From: Robiginitomaculum sp.
Lineage (GTDB): Bacteria; Pseudomonadota; Alphaproteobacteria; Caulobacterales; Maricaulaceae
NCBI GenBank assembly: GCA_026982415.1
Contig: JALSHE010000108.1
Span: 1 to 64,000, forward strand
Direction of reading: 5' to 3'
Length of the DNA: 64,000 nt
This document shows positions 54,574 to 63,161 of this stretch, piece by piece. Below the pieces are notes generated by a model that was not told the origin of the DNA, did not search any database, and saw only the letters and a program-made list of their open reading frames with translations. The first letter of the stretch is position 1. Every line of letters starts with the position of its first letter. The position numbers and the translations under genes are program-made.

Positions 54574-55662
54574 TTACGCTTGTGTGTCTTCCAGCACGCC
54601 TCTTCGGATTTGGTCTTGTTCAAGGCTTTCGAATAATGCCTGAAAATTGCCCTCTCCGAAGCCCTCATTCCCCTTGCGCTGTATCAACTCAATGAATATT
54701 GGACCGATCAGGTTTTCGGTGAAAATTTGCAACAAAAGCCCCTGCCCTTCTGTCGGCGCGCCGTCTATGAGAATATTGCGTTTACGCATTTCTTCAACGG
54801 ATTCGCCGTGCCCAGGCAAGCGTTTATCTATAAGATCAAAATAAGTATCTATTGTCGTTTGCAATGGCACACCATTTTCCGTGAATTGATCTACAGTGGC
54901 AAATATATCGTTAGAGCCGAGCGCAATATGTTGAATGCCTTCACCATTATAATCAGCGAGAAACTCCTCAATCTGGCTTTTATCATCACGACTTTCATTA
55001 ATCGGTATGCGTATCTTGCCGCACGGGCTAGTCATGGCTTTGGAGATTAGGCCAGTTAACTTGCCTTCAATATCAAAATAACGAATTTCCCGGAAGTTGA
55101 AAATATCCTCATAAAAACTCCCCCACTTTTCCATCTCGCCCCTGTGTACATTATGGGTAAGATGATCCAAATAAGTCAGCCCTGTTGACTTTTCCGCCAT
55201 TGAGTCCTGCCAACCATCAATAAATTTGAAATCAACATCATAAATCGTGTCATCACCATAGCGGTCAACAAAATACAGGCGGCTACCGCCAATACCTTCA
55301 ATGGCTGGGATATTTAGCTCCATAGGATTAGCCGAACTCGGGCACGGAACAGCACCCTGCTCCAAAGCTTTTTTGTAAGCAAATGCCGCATCCTTAACCC
55401 GAAATGCCATCGCACAAGCGCTTGAACCATGTTCACGAGCAAAATTTTGCGCAAAACTGTCAGGCTCCGAATTTATAATGAAATGGATGTCGCCCTGCTT
55501 CATCAGAACAATGTCTTTAGATCTGTGAACCGCGACTTTAACAAAGCCCATTTTCTCAAATAGTTTTATCATTTTCTGCGGCTCTGTTGTTGCGTATTCC
55601 ACAAATTCAAATCCGTCTGTGCCTAAAGGGTTGTCAAATAAATCTGCCAAAATGTTCTCCAT
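54574..55662 (-). CDS. hppD: 4-hydroxyphenylpyruvate dioxygenase
   Basis: Fe(II) dioxygenase of tyrosine catabolism that forms homogentisate. Two vicinal-oxygen-chelate modules. Iron ligands: His in LTYLDHLTHNVHRG, His in GIQHIALGSND and Glu in PIFIELIQRKGNEGFGEGNFQALFES. 362 aa. The next steps of the pathway are not in the window. It is divergent from a MarR regulator across a 36-bp palindrome that starts 10 bp before its ATG. Confidence 0.96.
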   Translation of the reverse strand: MENILADLFDNPLGTDGFEFVEYATTEPQKMIKLFEKMGFVKVAVHRSKDIVLMKQGDIHFIINSEPDSFAQNFAREHGSSACAMAFRVKDAAFAYKKALEQGAVPCPSSANPMELNIPAIEGIGGSRLYFVDRYGDDTIYDVDFKFIDGWQDSMAEKSTGLTYLDHLTHNVHRGEMEKWGSFYEDIFNFREIRYFDIEGKLTGLISKAMTSPCGKIRIPINESRDDKSQIEEFLADYNGEGIQHIALGSNDIFATVDQFTENGVPLQTTIDTYFDLIDKRLPGHGESVEEMRKRNILIDGAPTEGQGLLLQIFTENLIGPIFIELIQRKGNEGFGEGNFQALFESLEQDQIRRGVLEDTQA

Positions 55663-55672
55663 AATTACTTTG

Positions 55673-55708
55673 TTGTACTATTAGTAACATATGTTACTAA
55701 TAGTACAA
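55673..55708. promoter_or_regulatory. 36-bp perfect palindrome, candidate MarR operator for hppD and its regulator
   Basis: TTGTACTATTAGTAACAT is followed at once by its exact reverse complement, 18+18 bases with no spacer. The TTAGTAACATATGTTACTAA core lies between the divergent starts of hppD (55662) and the MarR gene (55733). Symmetric DNA of this kind is typical for MarR dimers. The track's ATG at 55691 lies in the palindrome and is unlikely to be used. Confidence 0.8.
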
Positions 55709-55732
55709 GTCATAATAAAGAAAAGAGAAATC

Positions 55733-56170
55733 ATGTTCGACCTAGAGACGTTCCTGCCTTATCGGCTTTCAATTCTATCCCAAACTATCTCGGGGCTGGT
55801 TGCCCGGGAATATGAAAGCAAATTTGGCCTAAGTATGAACCAATGGCGGTGTTTGGTCATTATCCATGCCCATCAACCCGTTACGGCAAAAGAAATTGCC
55901 CCCCTGACTTTGCTCGACAAAATGGCAATCTCGCGAGCCATAAAGATACTGGAAAAACGAAAGTTGATAAAAACATCCAAAGGCAAAGACGCCCGTAGTC
56001 GTATGTTGAATTTGACCCATGTGGGCAATAAAATCTACGAGGAAGTCATCCCGATTGCTCAAAAGTACGAAACCTCTCTTTTAAGCAGTCTTACGGATAA
56101 ACAACAAAGTGCACTAAAAGCGATAATTAATCAGCTCTTACAAGAGGCACGGGAATTATCAGTAAAATAA
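55733..56170 (+). CDS. MarR-family transcriptional regulator (HpdR/HppR-like)
   Basis: Winged-helix regulator. The DNA-binding region is NQWRCLVIIHAHQPVTAKEIAPLTLLDKMAISRAIKILEKRKLIKTSKGKDARSRMLNLT with the wing arginines typical of MarR. I prefer ATG 55733 (MFDLETFLPYRLS, RBS AAGAGA) over the track start at 55691, giving 145 aa. Position suggests it represses hppD, possibly relieved by 4-hydroxyphenylpyruvate or a downstream metabolite (inference). Confidence 0.9.
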   Translation: MFDLETFLPYRLSILSQTISGLVAREYESKFGLSMNQWRCLVIIHAHQPVTAKEIAPLTLLDKMAISRAIKILEKRKLIKTSKGKDARSRMLNLTHVGNKIYEEVIPIAQKYETSLLSSLTDKQQSALKAIINQLLQEARELSVK

Positions 56171-56198
56171 CAGTTTTTGTTTGTAAAAATATAAGCAG

Positions 56199-56225
56199 TG
56201 AACCGCCAAGGGTTTGCCGGAGGCT
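56199..56225 (+). repeat. Left terminal inverted repeat of the IS3-family element
   Basis: TGAACCGCCAAGGGTTTGCC followed by GGAGGCT. It matches the complement of the right end except at three central positions. Confidence 0.85.
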
Positions 56226-56251
56226 CCTAATCTATAGTAGAAAGAGCTATT

Positions 56252-56554
56252 ATGAGCAACACAGGACATACATTTTCACTAGAAGTGCGCGCGCGAGCCG
56301 TTCGGATGGTGCTAGAGAACGAGAGCGATTACTCGTCTCGTTGGGCGGCAATCACATCTATATTGGCGAAGATTGGATGTGTACCACAAACGTTAAGCAG
56401 CTGGATTAAGCGCACGGAAATTGACAGCGGCACACGGGCTGGCGTCCCGTCCGATATGACTGCCAAGATGAAAGCCTTGGAACGTGAGAACCGCGAACTT
56501 CGCCAAGCTAATGAGATACTGCGCAAAGATTCTGCGTATTTTGCCCATTTTTAA
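56252..56554 (+). pseudogene. IS3-family transposase OrfA, interrupted near its end
   Basis: A 100-aa OrfA with HTH (FSLEVRARAVRMVLENE, TLSSWIKRTEIDSG) and leucine-zipper region (MKALERENRELRQANEILRKDSAYFA). Related OrfA proteins continue with AELD after YFAQ. Here 15 extra bases containing TAA follow the Ala codon of YFA and its CCCA, and the frame then resumes with AELDCSFKR before a second stop. The orfB that normally overlaps is almost wholly absent, so this is a non-autonomous remnant. Confidence 0.82.
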
Positions 56555-56690
56555 CTTATTATGGCGGAGCTCGACTGCTCGTTCAAACGATGACAAAGTG
56601 TATTGATAATCACCGAAATTGCAACCCTAGACACACGATTGACATAAAGCAATTAATTCGGTTGCTGTCAACGTAGTTTTAAAACTAAAC

Positions 56691-56717
56691 AGCCTCCGGC
56701 AAACCCGGCGCGGTTCA
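56691..56717 (-). repeat. Right terminal inverted repeat of the IS3-family element
   Basis: AGCCTCCGGCAAACCCGGCG followed by CGGTTCA, the complement of the left end apart from three bases, directly followed by the GCAG duplication. The 216 bp from 56722 to the hemH stop hold no gene that I can support. Confidence 0.85.
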
Positions 56718-56937
56718 GCAGATACAATTTGTTAAGGGTAATAATACTTATTTGGCACTCTGAGCAAAGTTTTACTCCACAAATAAATAAACTCGGTACA
56801 TAATGGACATGTTATACCAATGGTATGACAGGCGGGTTGAAACGTTGCCCCACATCAACCGGACAATCCGCCACTGTTTTGTTTTGGGTTATCATTTTGT
56901 GGGGTGTTATTATCAGTAAAATAAACGTCTTTGGGGG

Positions 56938-58011
56938 CTACATAAACCCACTTGTTAATTGGCTACTTGCCTGAAAAATAACATTAATTTTATTGTCCGT
57001 ATCTGCCGAAGTTTGCCAACCGCTGAGTAAATGCTGTTTGGTGATTGTTGCTAAAGCATCGATATGGATATTTTGGTCATTTAGACACGGCACCAATGAT
57101 AATACTTCACCACCCGCCTCTATAAACGCCTGCCGAGCCTGGATAGACAACTCTTCCAGAGTTTCAAGACTGTCCGCAGAAAAACCCGGCGTAATGATAA
57201 GGACTTTCTTTTTGCCCTGTGCTGCCAGAGCTTTCAACGTAGCCAACGTATAGGGCTGCAACCACTCCTTGGGGCCAAAACGGGACTGGAAAGTAATTTG
57301 TTTTTCGATTTTTATATCTGCAAGTTCAGTACACAAAAGGTCATAAGTACGGCGACATTCTTTCTCATATGGGTCACCTTTTTCAACATTAGATACAGGC
57401 AGTCCGTGAAACGAAACCAAAATATGATCTGGCTGCCAGTCAAGACCACGTAAATGTTGTCTCATGCTTTGGGTAACCGCCTCTATATACGCCGGATTAT
57501 CATGATAATCGCGCAGGAACCTGATGGCAGGTAAATCCGCCCGTTTACGAATTATCCGAGATAATTCGTCGTAAACCGTGGCCACGGTCGCACCAGCATA
57601 TTGAGGGTAAAGTGGGAGTACACCAATTTTCTTGCACCCTTTGTCCTCCAATTTAGCTAACGCCAGTTCTATAGACGGCTGACCGTAGCGCATAGCAGGC
57701 TCTACATACACATCATCCGGAAGAGCGGCTTGTAATTTATCCGCCTGTGCGCGGGTGATTTCCACCAAGGGTGCTTCTGGTGAAAATGCGCCATTGTCAT
57801 CGCGTCCCCAAATTTTCTGGTAAGCTTGGGCAGAACGAGCTGGACGTGTGCGCAAAATAATACCGTGTAAAATTGGCCGCCACAATAATGGGTGTAATTC
57901 AATCACACGTCTGTCCGTCAAAAACTGCGCCAAATATTTGCGCAATGCCTTTGGTGTCGGCGCGGCGGGTGAACCAAGATTTGCTATTATTATACCGTAG
58001 CGTTCTGTCAC
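56938..58011 (-). CDS. hemH: Ferrochelatase
   Basis: Inserts Fe(II) into protoporphyrin IX, the last step of protoheme synthesis. Motifs: IIIANLGSPAAPTPKALRKYLAQFLTDRRVIELH, AMRYGQPSIELAL, GVLPLYPQYAGATVATVYDEL, ILVSFHGLPVSNVEKGDPYEKECRRTYDLL (conserved His) and ITFQSRFGPKEWLQPYT. 357 aa. No signal peptide. Stands alone, convergent with the IS remnant. Confidence 0.96.
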   Translation of the reverse strand: MTERYGIIIANLGSPAAPTPKALRKYLAQFLTDRRVIELHPLLWRPILHGIILRTRPARSAQAYQKIWGRDDNGAFSPEAPLVEITRAQADKLQAALPDDVYVEPAMRYGQPSIELALAKLEDKGCKKIGVLPLYPQYAGATVATVYDELSRIIRKRADLPAIRFLRDYHDNPAYIEAVTQSMRQHLRGLDWQPDHILVSFHGLPVSNVEKGDPYEKECRRTYDLLCTELADIKIEKQITFQSRFGPKEWLQPYTLATLKALAAQGKKKVLIITPGFSADSLETLEELSIQARQAFIEAGGEVLSLVPCLNDQNIHIDALATITKQHLLSGWQTSADTDNKINVIFQASSQLTSGFM

Positions 58012-58135
58012 GAAAAACCATTCTATACAACTGCGTCAAATTTTCATATACCCTTGACGTTTACCGCCAGTTCCTTACCAATAGTTTCCATATAAATAAA
58101 GCGTCGTTTTGTCACATTTAGAGAAAGTAATGTTC

Positions 58136-60013
58136 ATGAAAAAGTTTTTATACCTCGCTGTAGCCGGAACTGCACTGTTAACCGCCGCCTGCCAACCAGA
58201 CACCAAGACCGAAGCGCCAGAAAGCACACCCGCTAATGTATCTACCACTACCCCCGTTGTGGCCGACGTTAAATCTACGGAACCAACCGTGCAGGACGCG
58301 AAAGAGTTTTTGGAAACATCTGCGGCGGAACTTGAGGCTAGTTTGTTAAGGCAAAACAAAGCAGGTTGGGTGAAAGCAAATTTCATTACCACAGACACAG
58401 GCTGGTTGGAATCCCAAGCCAACGCCGCAGCGGCAAAGCTATCAACCCGCCAATCAAATGAAGCCAAAAAATTTAACGACCTCAAAAGCCTGCCAGCCGA
58501 TATGCTGCGCAAATTGGATGCCATCAAGCGCGGCAGCAATTTTCCGGCTCCGGATAAGCCCGGTGCGGCTGACGAGCTTGCAAAAATCATGTCAGATTTA
58601 GACACACAATACGGTGAAGGTAAGTTTTCGCTCAACGGCAAAGTGCTAAATTTGGGCGAATTGTCCAAAATAATTGCCACCTCACGTGACCCCGAAGAAT
58701 TACAGGCCGTTTGGGAAGGGTGGCGCACAATCTCCCCGCCCATGCAAAAAGATTATGCCCGCATGGTCGAAATCGTCAATGAAGGCTCCAAAGAGCTGGG
58801 CTATGCCGATACGGGTGTGTTATGGAAAGCGGGCTACGACATGCCTGCCGACGATTTCACCAAAGAAGCTGATCGTTTGTGGACGCAAGTGAAACCTCTA
58901 TACGACGATCTTCACTGTCATGTACGCGCCAAGTTGAACGAACAGTACGGCGATAAAGTCGTGCCCCTCGACCAGCCTATCCGTGCCGATTTACTCGGTA
59001 ATATGTGGGCGCAAAGCTGGGGTAATGTTTATGATTTGGTCAAGCCGGAAAGCGATGCACCGACCGTAGATATAACTGAACTTTTGAAGAAAGCTGATTA
59101 CAGCGAGCTTAAAATGGTTAAAACTGGTGAGAATTTCTTCACCAGTCTGGGCTTTGATCCACTACCCGACACATTTTGGGAACGCTCACTTTTTGTCAAG
59201 CCCGCCGACCGCGAAGTACAATGCCACGCATCCGCATGGGACATTGACGATAGAGACGATATCCGCATTAAAATGTGTATCGTGAAAACTGGTGAGGACT
59301 TCAAAACCATTCACCATGAGCTTGGCCACAGTTTCTATCAACGCGCCTATAAGAACCAGCCCGTATTTTATAAAGACGGTGCCAATGACGGTTTCCACGA
59401 AGCTATTGGTGATATGATTTCCCTCTCGATCACCCCGGATTATCTGGTGCAAATCGGGTTGCTTGATGCGGCGGATGTACCTGATGCGAGCGCTGATATT
59501 AATTTACTGATGCAACAGGCTCTTGATAAAGTCGCTTTCTTGCCCTTCGGTATCATGATCGACAAATGGCGCTGGAATGTGTTTAACGGCGAATATACCC
59601 CGTCCGAATATAATTCTGGCTGGTGGGAATTACGGGATTTCTACCAAGGTGTACGACCGCCAGCCGAGCGCCCAACCGATGCCTTTGATCCGGGGGCAAA
59701 ATTCCATATTCCGGGCAATACACCCTATATGCGCTATTTCCTCGCCCATATCCTACAGTTTCAGTTCCACAAAGCCGCTTGCGATATGGCTGGCAATGAA
59801 AGCCCGTTGCACCGTTGTTCGATTTACGGGAATAAAGAAATCGGCAAGCGTTTTGACGATATGATGCGTATGGGTTCCTCAAAACCCTGGCCCGAAGCCC
59901 TAGAAGCTTTTACAGGCACCCCTAATATGGACGGCTCGGCAATCATAGAATATTTCGCGCCGCTGCAAACATACCTCAAAGAGCAAAACAAAGACCGGAA
60001 ATGCGGTTGGTAA
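58136..60013 (+). CDS. M2-family (angiotensin-converting-enzyme-like) peptidyl-dipeptidase, lipoprotein
   Basis: Zinc peptidase of the M2 family, secreted as a lipoprotein (lipobox LTAAC). The catalytic HEXXH is in TIHHELGHSFYQRAYKNQPVFYKDGAND and the third ligand in GFHEAIGDMISLS. FLPFGIMIDKWRWNVFNGEYTPSEYNSGWWELRDFYQGV is a typical ACE block. The track start is 58109. ATG 58136 (MKKFLYLAVAG) with GAGAAAG eight bases upstream is preferred and gives 625 aa. Probably releases dipeptides from peptides in the periplasm. Confidence 0.92.
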   Translation: MKKFLYLAVAGTALLTAACQPDTKTEAPESTPANVSTTTPVVADVKSTEPTVQDAKEFLETSAAELEASLLRQNKAGWVKANFITTDTGWLESQANAAAAKLSTRQSNEAKKFNDLKSLPADMLRKLDAIKRGSNFPAPDKPGAADELAKIMSDLDTQYGEGKFSLNGKVLNLGELSKIIATSRDPEELQAVWEGWRTISPPMQKDYARMVEIVNEGSKELGYADTGVLWKAGYDMPADDFTKEADRLWTQVKPLYDDLHCHVRAKLNEQYGDKVVPLDQPIRADLLGNMWAQSWGNVYDLVKPESDAPTVDITELLKKADYSELKMVKTGENFFTSLGFDPLPDTFWERSLFVKPADREVQCHASAWDIDDRDDIRIKMCIVKTGEDFKTIHHELGHSFYQRAYKNQPVFYKDGANDGFHEAIGDMISLSITPDYLVQIGLLDAADVPDASADINLLMQQALDKVAFLPFGIMIDKWRWNVFNGEYTPSEYNSGWWELRDFYQGVRPPAERPTDAFDPGAKFHIPGNTPYMRYFLAHILQFQFHKAACDMAGNESPLHRCSIYGNKEIGKRFDDMMRMGSSKPWPEALEAFTGTPNMDGSAIIEYFAPLQTYLKEQNKDRKCGW

Positions 60014-60092
60014 TTGATTGGCTTCAATTTTAATAAATATATCGGATAAGTTTTTTAAAAAATATTGAGGCGGGCAACAATCTCATCAAATA

Positions 60093-60149
60093 CATCCTCA
60101 CCCCGCTTGCGGGGGAGGTGCCTGCTCTTGCAGGCGGAGGGGGAAGCAA
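60093..60149 (-). repeat. REP-like double-hairpin repeat, copy 1
   Basis: A 57-nt unit that, read on the minus strand, holds two hairpins: GCCTGC-AAGA-GCAGGC and CCCCGC-AA-GCGGGG. It aligns without gaps to the unit at 60232-60288 in opposite orientation. Differences fall in the stems or second loop and preserve pairing. Confidence 0.82.
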
Positions 60150-60231
60150 TTATCGGCGCAACAATTCCCTAAGATAATCATCCGGACAGCTTACCAAATT
60201 ATTGCATCTCACGTCCGGTATTTGTGGAAAC

Positions 60232-60288
60232 TTGCTTCCCCCTCCGCCCCTAAGAAGGGGCACCTCCCCCATTAATGGGGTGAGGATG
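60232..60288 (+). repeat. REP-like double-hairpin repeat, copy 2
   Basis: Same 57-nt unit as copy 1, inverted. Its hairpins are GCCCCT-AAGA-AGGGGC and CCCCAT-TA-ATGGGG. The flanks TTGCTTCCCCCTCC, CACCTCC and GTGAGGATG are identical between the copies. Confidence 0.82.
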
Positions 60289-60360
60289 AGATATTCTAAA
60301 GAATCAACGGGGTGAGGATGAGGTATTCTAAATAATCTCAATCAAATACATCCGCCTGCC

Positions 60361-60434
60361 TGTCACCCCGGACTTGATCCGGGGTCTCGCGCTCACCGTA
60401 AGCTATGAGATCCCGGGGCAAGCCCGGGATGACA
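60361..60434. repeat. REP-like inverted repeat pair (CCGGG type)
   Basis: TGTCACCCCGGACTTGATCC near the left end and GGCAAGCCCGGGATGACA at the right form a long imperfect dyad with further internal CCGG hairpins. This type of element is widely seen between genes in alphaproteobacteria. Confidence 0.75.
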
Positions 60435-60505
60435 ATATAGGTAATTGTGAACCTAATTAATCGCGAAGTGCTATAGAGCCTTAACTTACAAACGCCCCCT
60501 CCCTC

Positions 60506-63052
60506 TTACTCCGGGTCGGCCAAAACGCTTTTCACTTTTTCCGCAAGCTGGATTAAGGTGAATGGCTTTGGCAGAAAAGTGACGTCTGGTTCTTCTGCAA
60601 GTAGCTCTGAAAATTCTTCTTCAGCATAGCCCGAGATAAATACAATAGCCGCACCGCCCAATAAATCCCGGCCTTTCTTGAGCAATGTTGGGCCGTCCAT
60701 ACCCGGCATGACCACATCTGAAATCATCAGATCAAATTTTTCCTCACCAGCCTCAAGAATTTCGTAAGCTATTTCGCCGTCCTCAGCCTCAACAACAGTA
60801 TAACCGCGTTTGCGTAAAGTCTTGGCGGCGATGACCCGTACAGAAGCTTCGTCTTCAACAAACAAAATATTGCCCTGCCCTGCCAAATCAGATGGCTTGA
60901 TACGGGCAGCGGCTATTTGTGGTTTGGGACTTGGCGCGGCTTGCACATCGCCTGTGGCGGTCGGGATATAGACGCTAAATGTTGTGCCAACGCCAAGCTC
61001 GCTTTGGACACGTAAATGCCCACCGGATTGTTGGACAATACCGTAGACTGTAGCCAGACCAAGCCCCGTACCTTTGCCTTGGGCTTTAGTGGTAAAGAAA
61101 GGCTCGAAAATTTTATCTTGGGTTTTCTTGTCCATACCCGTGCCCGTATCAGCAACATCAAAGCGGACATAGCTTCCCTTTTTGCGAATCTCTATGCCCT
61201 GTTCTCTAAGCTCTTCGTCGGTGACCTTTGACGATTTTAGCGTGATCGTACCGCCTGATTTTTCCAACATGGCATCTCGGGCATTGACGCATAAATTCAT
61301 CAACACGGTCTCAAGCTGGCCTTTATCGGCCTGAATAGGCAGCAACCCCCGACCGTGAATAACCTTAAGCTGAACCCGTTCAACCAAAACGTCTTGTAAT
61401 AAATGCGTTAAATCAGACAGAGTATTTGTTACATCCAGCACCACCGCGCGCAAGGTTTGCTTGCGCGAAAACGCGAGTAATTTTCGAACCAACCCAGTTG
61501 CTCGCGATACCGTTTGGTTGATTTTTTGCAGCTCTGGATAAGACGGATCACCAATAGGGTGCCGCCCCAACAACTCGTCAGTATTCAGGCGAATAGCCGT
61601 CAAAAGATTGTTGAAATCATGAGCAACACCGCCAGCTAACTGGCCAATCGCTTGCATTTTTTGCGACTGGCCTAGCTTGTCTTCGAGCATTTTACGGCTA
61701 GTGACATCAATAATATAAACGGTACATCCAGCCTCATCAGGGGCGGCAAAATACACATCAACTGGCCGTGCCTGTTTGCCGCGCAAGTTAACATCTACGG
61801 GTCCGTCCTGAACATTTATACCCCCGGCGAAAAACTCTTCAGCGGCTGTATTTTCGACGAACAGAGATTTGAAACTTGTTGTCTTGCTGATTTCGCCGTC
61901 CACCATGTTCCGCATTGCTTCATTGGCCTGTAGAATTTTTGCAGAATTAAGATCAGTGCTATCTAACATAACCATGCCGAATGGGGCATTTTGTATATCG
62001 AGCATTTCCATATTGTTATCGGCATTCTCAGACGCCTGATTACTTACCGAAATTTGCGCGGGGCTGCCTACTATATCTGTTGCGGCCTCCTGCTCCGTTT
62101 TCCCAGTACCAAGTCCTGAATGGCCATAAACGGCAACGCTAGCATAAACATCGCCAGAGTCCATTTCGTGCCAACTTCCCATCAATACGATCGGAGAAAC
62201 AACACCTTTTTTCGTCAACAATCTAGTATCGGTGCGCACGGTACGCCCCGGTATTGGTGCGCTATCCAATAATGCGCCAGGGCTTTCAATAAACTCTTTC
62301 ATATGTTCTGGTACGGTCTCGGCATTAAACCCGACCCATGCTTGTAAAACCGCATTGGTTTTCAAAACCGTGCCGTCAGTCGTGACAGAGAACAAACCAA
62401 TCGGTGCCTGTGCCAATATAGAGGTGTCGTTGGCTTCAGCATTTATATCGTCCTGAATTTGCCAAAGTTGCCCATCTTTTATTGCGGATACTCGTACTTT
62501 AAACGAACGGTAGTCACCATCGGTATCTAGTGTGCGGATAACTTCTTCACCTATATCATTGGCATTATTGGTATGATGTAAACGGAAAATAGCCGCAGAA
62601 GCAGATTTCTCTTGCCGGGAAAACAAACGCTCTACCGACGGCGGAACACCTTCGAGGGCTTCAACACCCAAGCTGCGAGCCAATTCCAAATATGCTGTAT
62701 TTGCCATAAAAGGCTTGCCGCCAAGGACGATTAGGCTGGGCACGGGTAGAACGCGGAAGGAGGCGAACAGGATATTTGCATCAGTACTATTTTGTGTAAC
62801 CGCTGTGGAGAGGTTCTGGCGATTAAAGAAAATCGTTAATATTGCCAACATGGACACTACAGAAATTCCGGCCAATAAAATGAATGCAGGCCATCCAAGT
62901 GCCTTGCCCTGCCATGAAGCAATCAGTGTCGCGCCAATGGCAAGGGCAGAAAAAAACCAGAGCCACCAGACATTATGCACCAAACCTGGTGTGGGCACAT
63001 CTGTGGTGTCTGCTTTATGAGCGATAAGATTATTCTGAATTAAGTGCTCCAT
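60506..63052 (-). CDS. cckA: Hybrid sensor histidine kinase CckA
   Basis: Master cell-cycle kinase/phosphatase that acts on CtrA and CpdR through ChpT in Caulobacter-type bacteria. Two N-terminal helices ([42 protein letters not shown]), PAS-like sensor regions, then HisKA with [21 protein letters not shown] (phospho-His near residue 475). HATPase follows with [10 protein letters not shown] and [18 protein letters not shown]. The C-terminal receiver has [14 protein letters not shown] and phospho-acceptor Asp in [13 protein letters not shown] (about 776). 848 aa with N-terminal histidine-independent PAS region longer than in the 691-aa Caulobacter protein. Confidence 0.92.
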   Translation of the reverse strand: MEHLIQNNLIAHKADTTDVPTPGLVHNVWWLWFFSALAIGATLIASWQGKALGWPAFILLAGISVVSMLAILTIFFNRQNLSTAVTQNSTDANILFASFRVLPVPSLIVLGGKPFMANTAYLELARSLGVEALEGVPPSVERLFSRQEKSASAAIFRLHHTNNANDIGEEVIRTLDTDGDYRSFKVRVSAIKDGQLWQIQDDINAEANDTSILAQAPIGLFSVTTDGTVLKTNAVLQAWVGFNAETVPEHMKEFIESPGALLDSAPIPGRTVRTDTRLLTKKGVVSPIVLMGSWHEMDSGDVYASVAVYGHSGLGTGKTEQEAATDIVGSPAQISVSNQASENADNNMEMLDIQNAPFGMVMLDSTDLNSAKILQANEAMRNMVDGEISKTTSFKSLFVENTAAEEFFAGGINVQDGPVDVNLRGKQARPVDVYFAAPDEAGCTVYIIDVTSRKMLEDKLGQSQKMQAIGQLAGGVAHDFNNLLTAIRLNTDELLGRHPIGDPSYPELQKINQTVSRATGLVRKLLAFSRKQTLRAVVLDVTNTLSDLTHLLQDVLVERVQLKVIHGRGLLPIQADKGQLETVLMNLCVNARDAMLEKSGGTITLKSSKVTDEELREQGIEIRKKGSYVRFDVADTGTGMDKKTQDKIFEPFFTTKAQGKGTGLGLATVYGIVQQSGGHLRVQSELGVGTTFSVYIPTATGDVQAAPSPKPQIAAARIKPSDLAGQGNILFVEDEASVRVIAAKTLRKRGYTVVEAEDGEIAYEILEAGEEKFDLMISDVVMPGMDGPTLLKKGRDLLGGAAIVFISGYAEEEFSELLAEEPDVTFLPKPFTLIQLAEKVKSVLADPE

Positions 63053-63161
63053 TGCGCCAATCTATTTGTGAACCTGTTTAAATTTAGATTCGCAAACCAA
63101 AATCACAAAGGCAAGCCCAATTATCAAAGAACGCGGTATTTGTTCAAATGCTATACCTACC

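Larger units (their letters stand above)
56195..56721 (+). mobile_element. Internally deleted IS3-family element with target-site duplication
   Basis: A 519-bp unit (56199-56717) bounded by 27-bp imperfect terminal inverted repeats (24 of 27 matching) starting TGAACC, flanked by a GCAG direct repeat (56195-56198 and 56718-56721). It holds orfA and only the first codons of an orfB-like frame (MTKCIDNHR at 56590), so most of orfB is missing. Full IS3-family elements are about 1.2 kb. It could only move if a related transposase acts in trans. Confidence 0.85.
60014..60505. other. Repeat-rich intergenic region between convergent genes (492 bp)
   Basis: No gene is supported here. It contains two inverted copies of a 57-bp double-hairpin repeat, a short tandem duplication (GGGGTGAGGATGAG units at about 60277 and 60309, period 32) and a separate REP-like inverted pair at 60361-60434. 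It lies between the M2 peptidase and cckA stop codons. Confidence 0.8.

Noticed and set aside
55691-55732. Upstream start (ATG 55691) for the MarR regulator
   Set aside because: It lies inside the 36-bp palindrome and lacks a ribosome binding site. ATG 55733 has AAGAGA just upstream and a typical MarR N-terminus.
56814-56826. ATACCAATGGTAT dyad resembling the murein-locus operator
   Set aside because: It lies between the IS remnant and the 3' end of hemH, not at a promoter, and has TGGTATGA rather than the shared octamer TGGTATTG.
56821-56910. CCCCACA ... TGTGGGG long-range pairing near the hemH stop
   Set aside because: Only seven paired bases over a loop of more than 50 nt; likely chance.
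60093-60288. Possible CRISPR-like repeats
   Set aside because: Only two units, in inverted orientation, with variable stems, no spacers of constant length and no cas genes.
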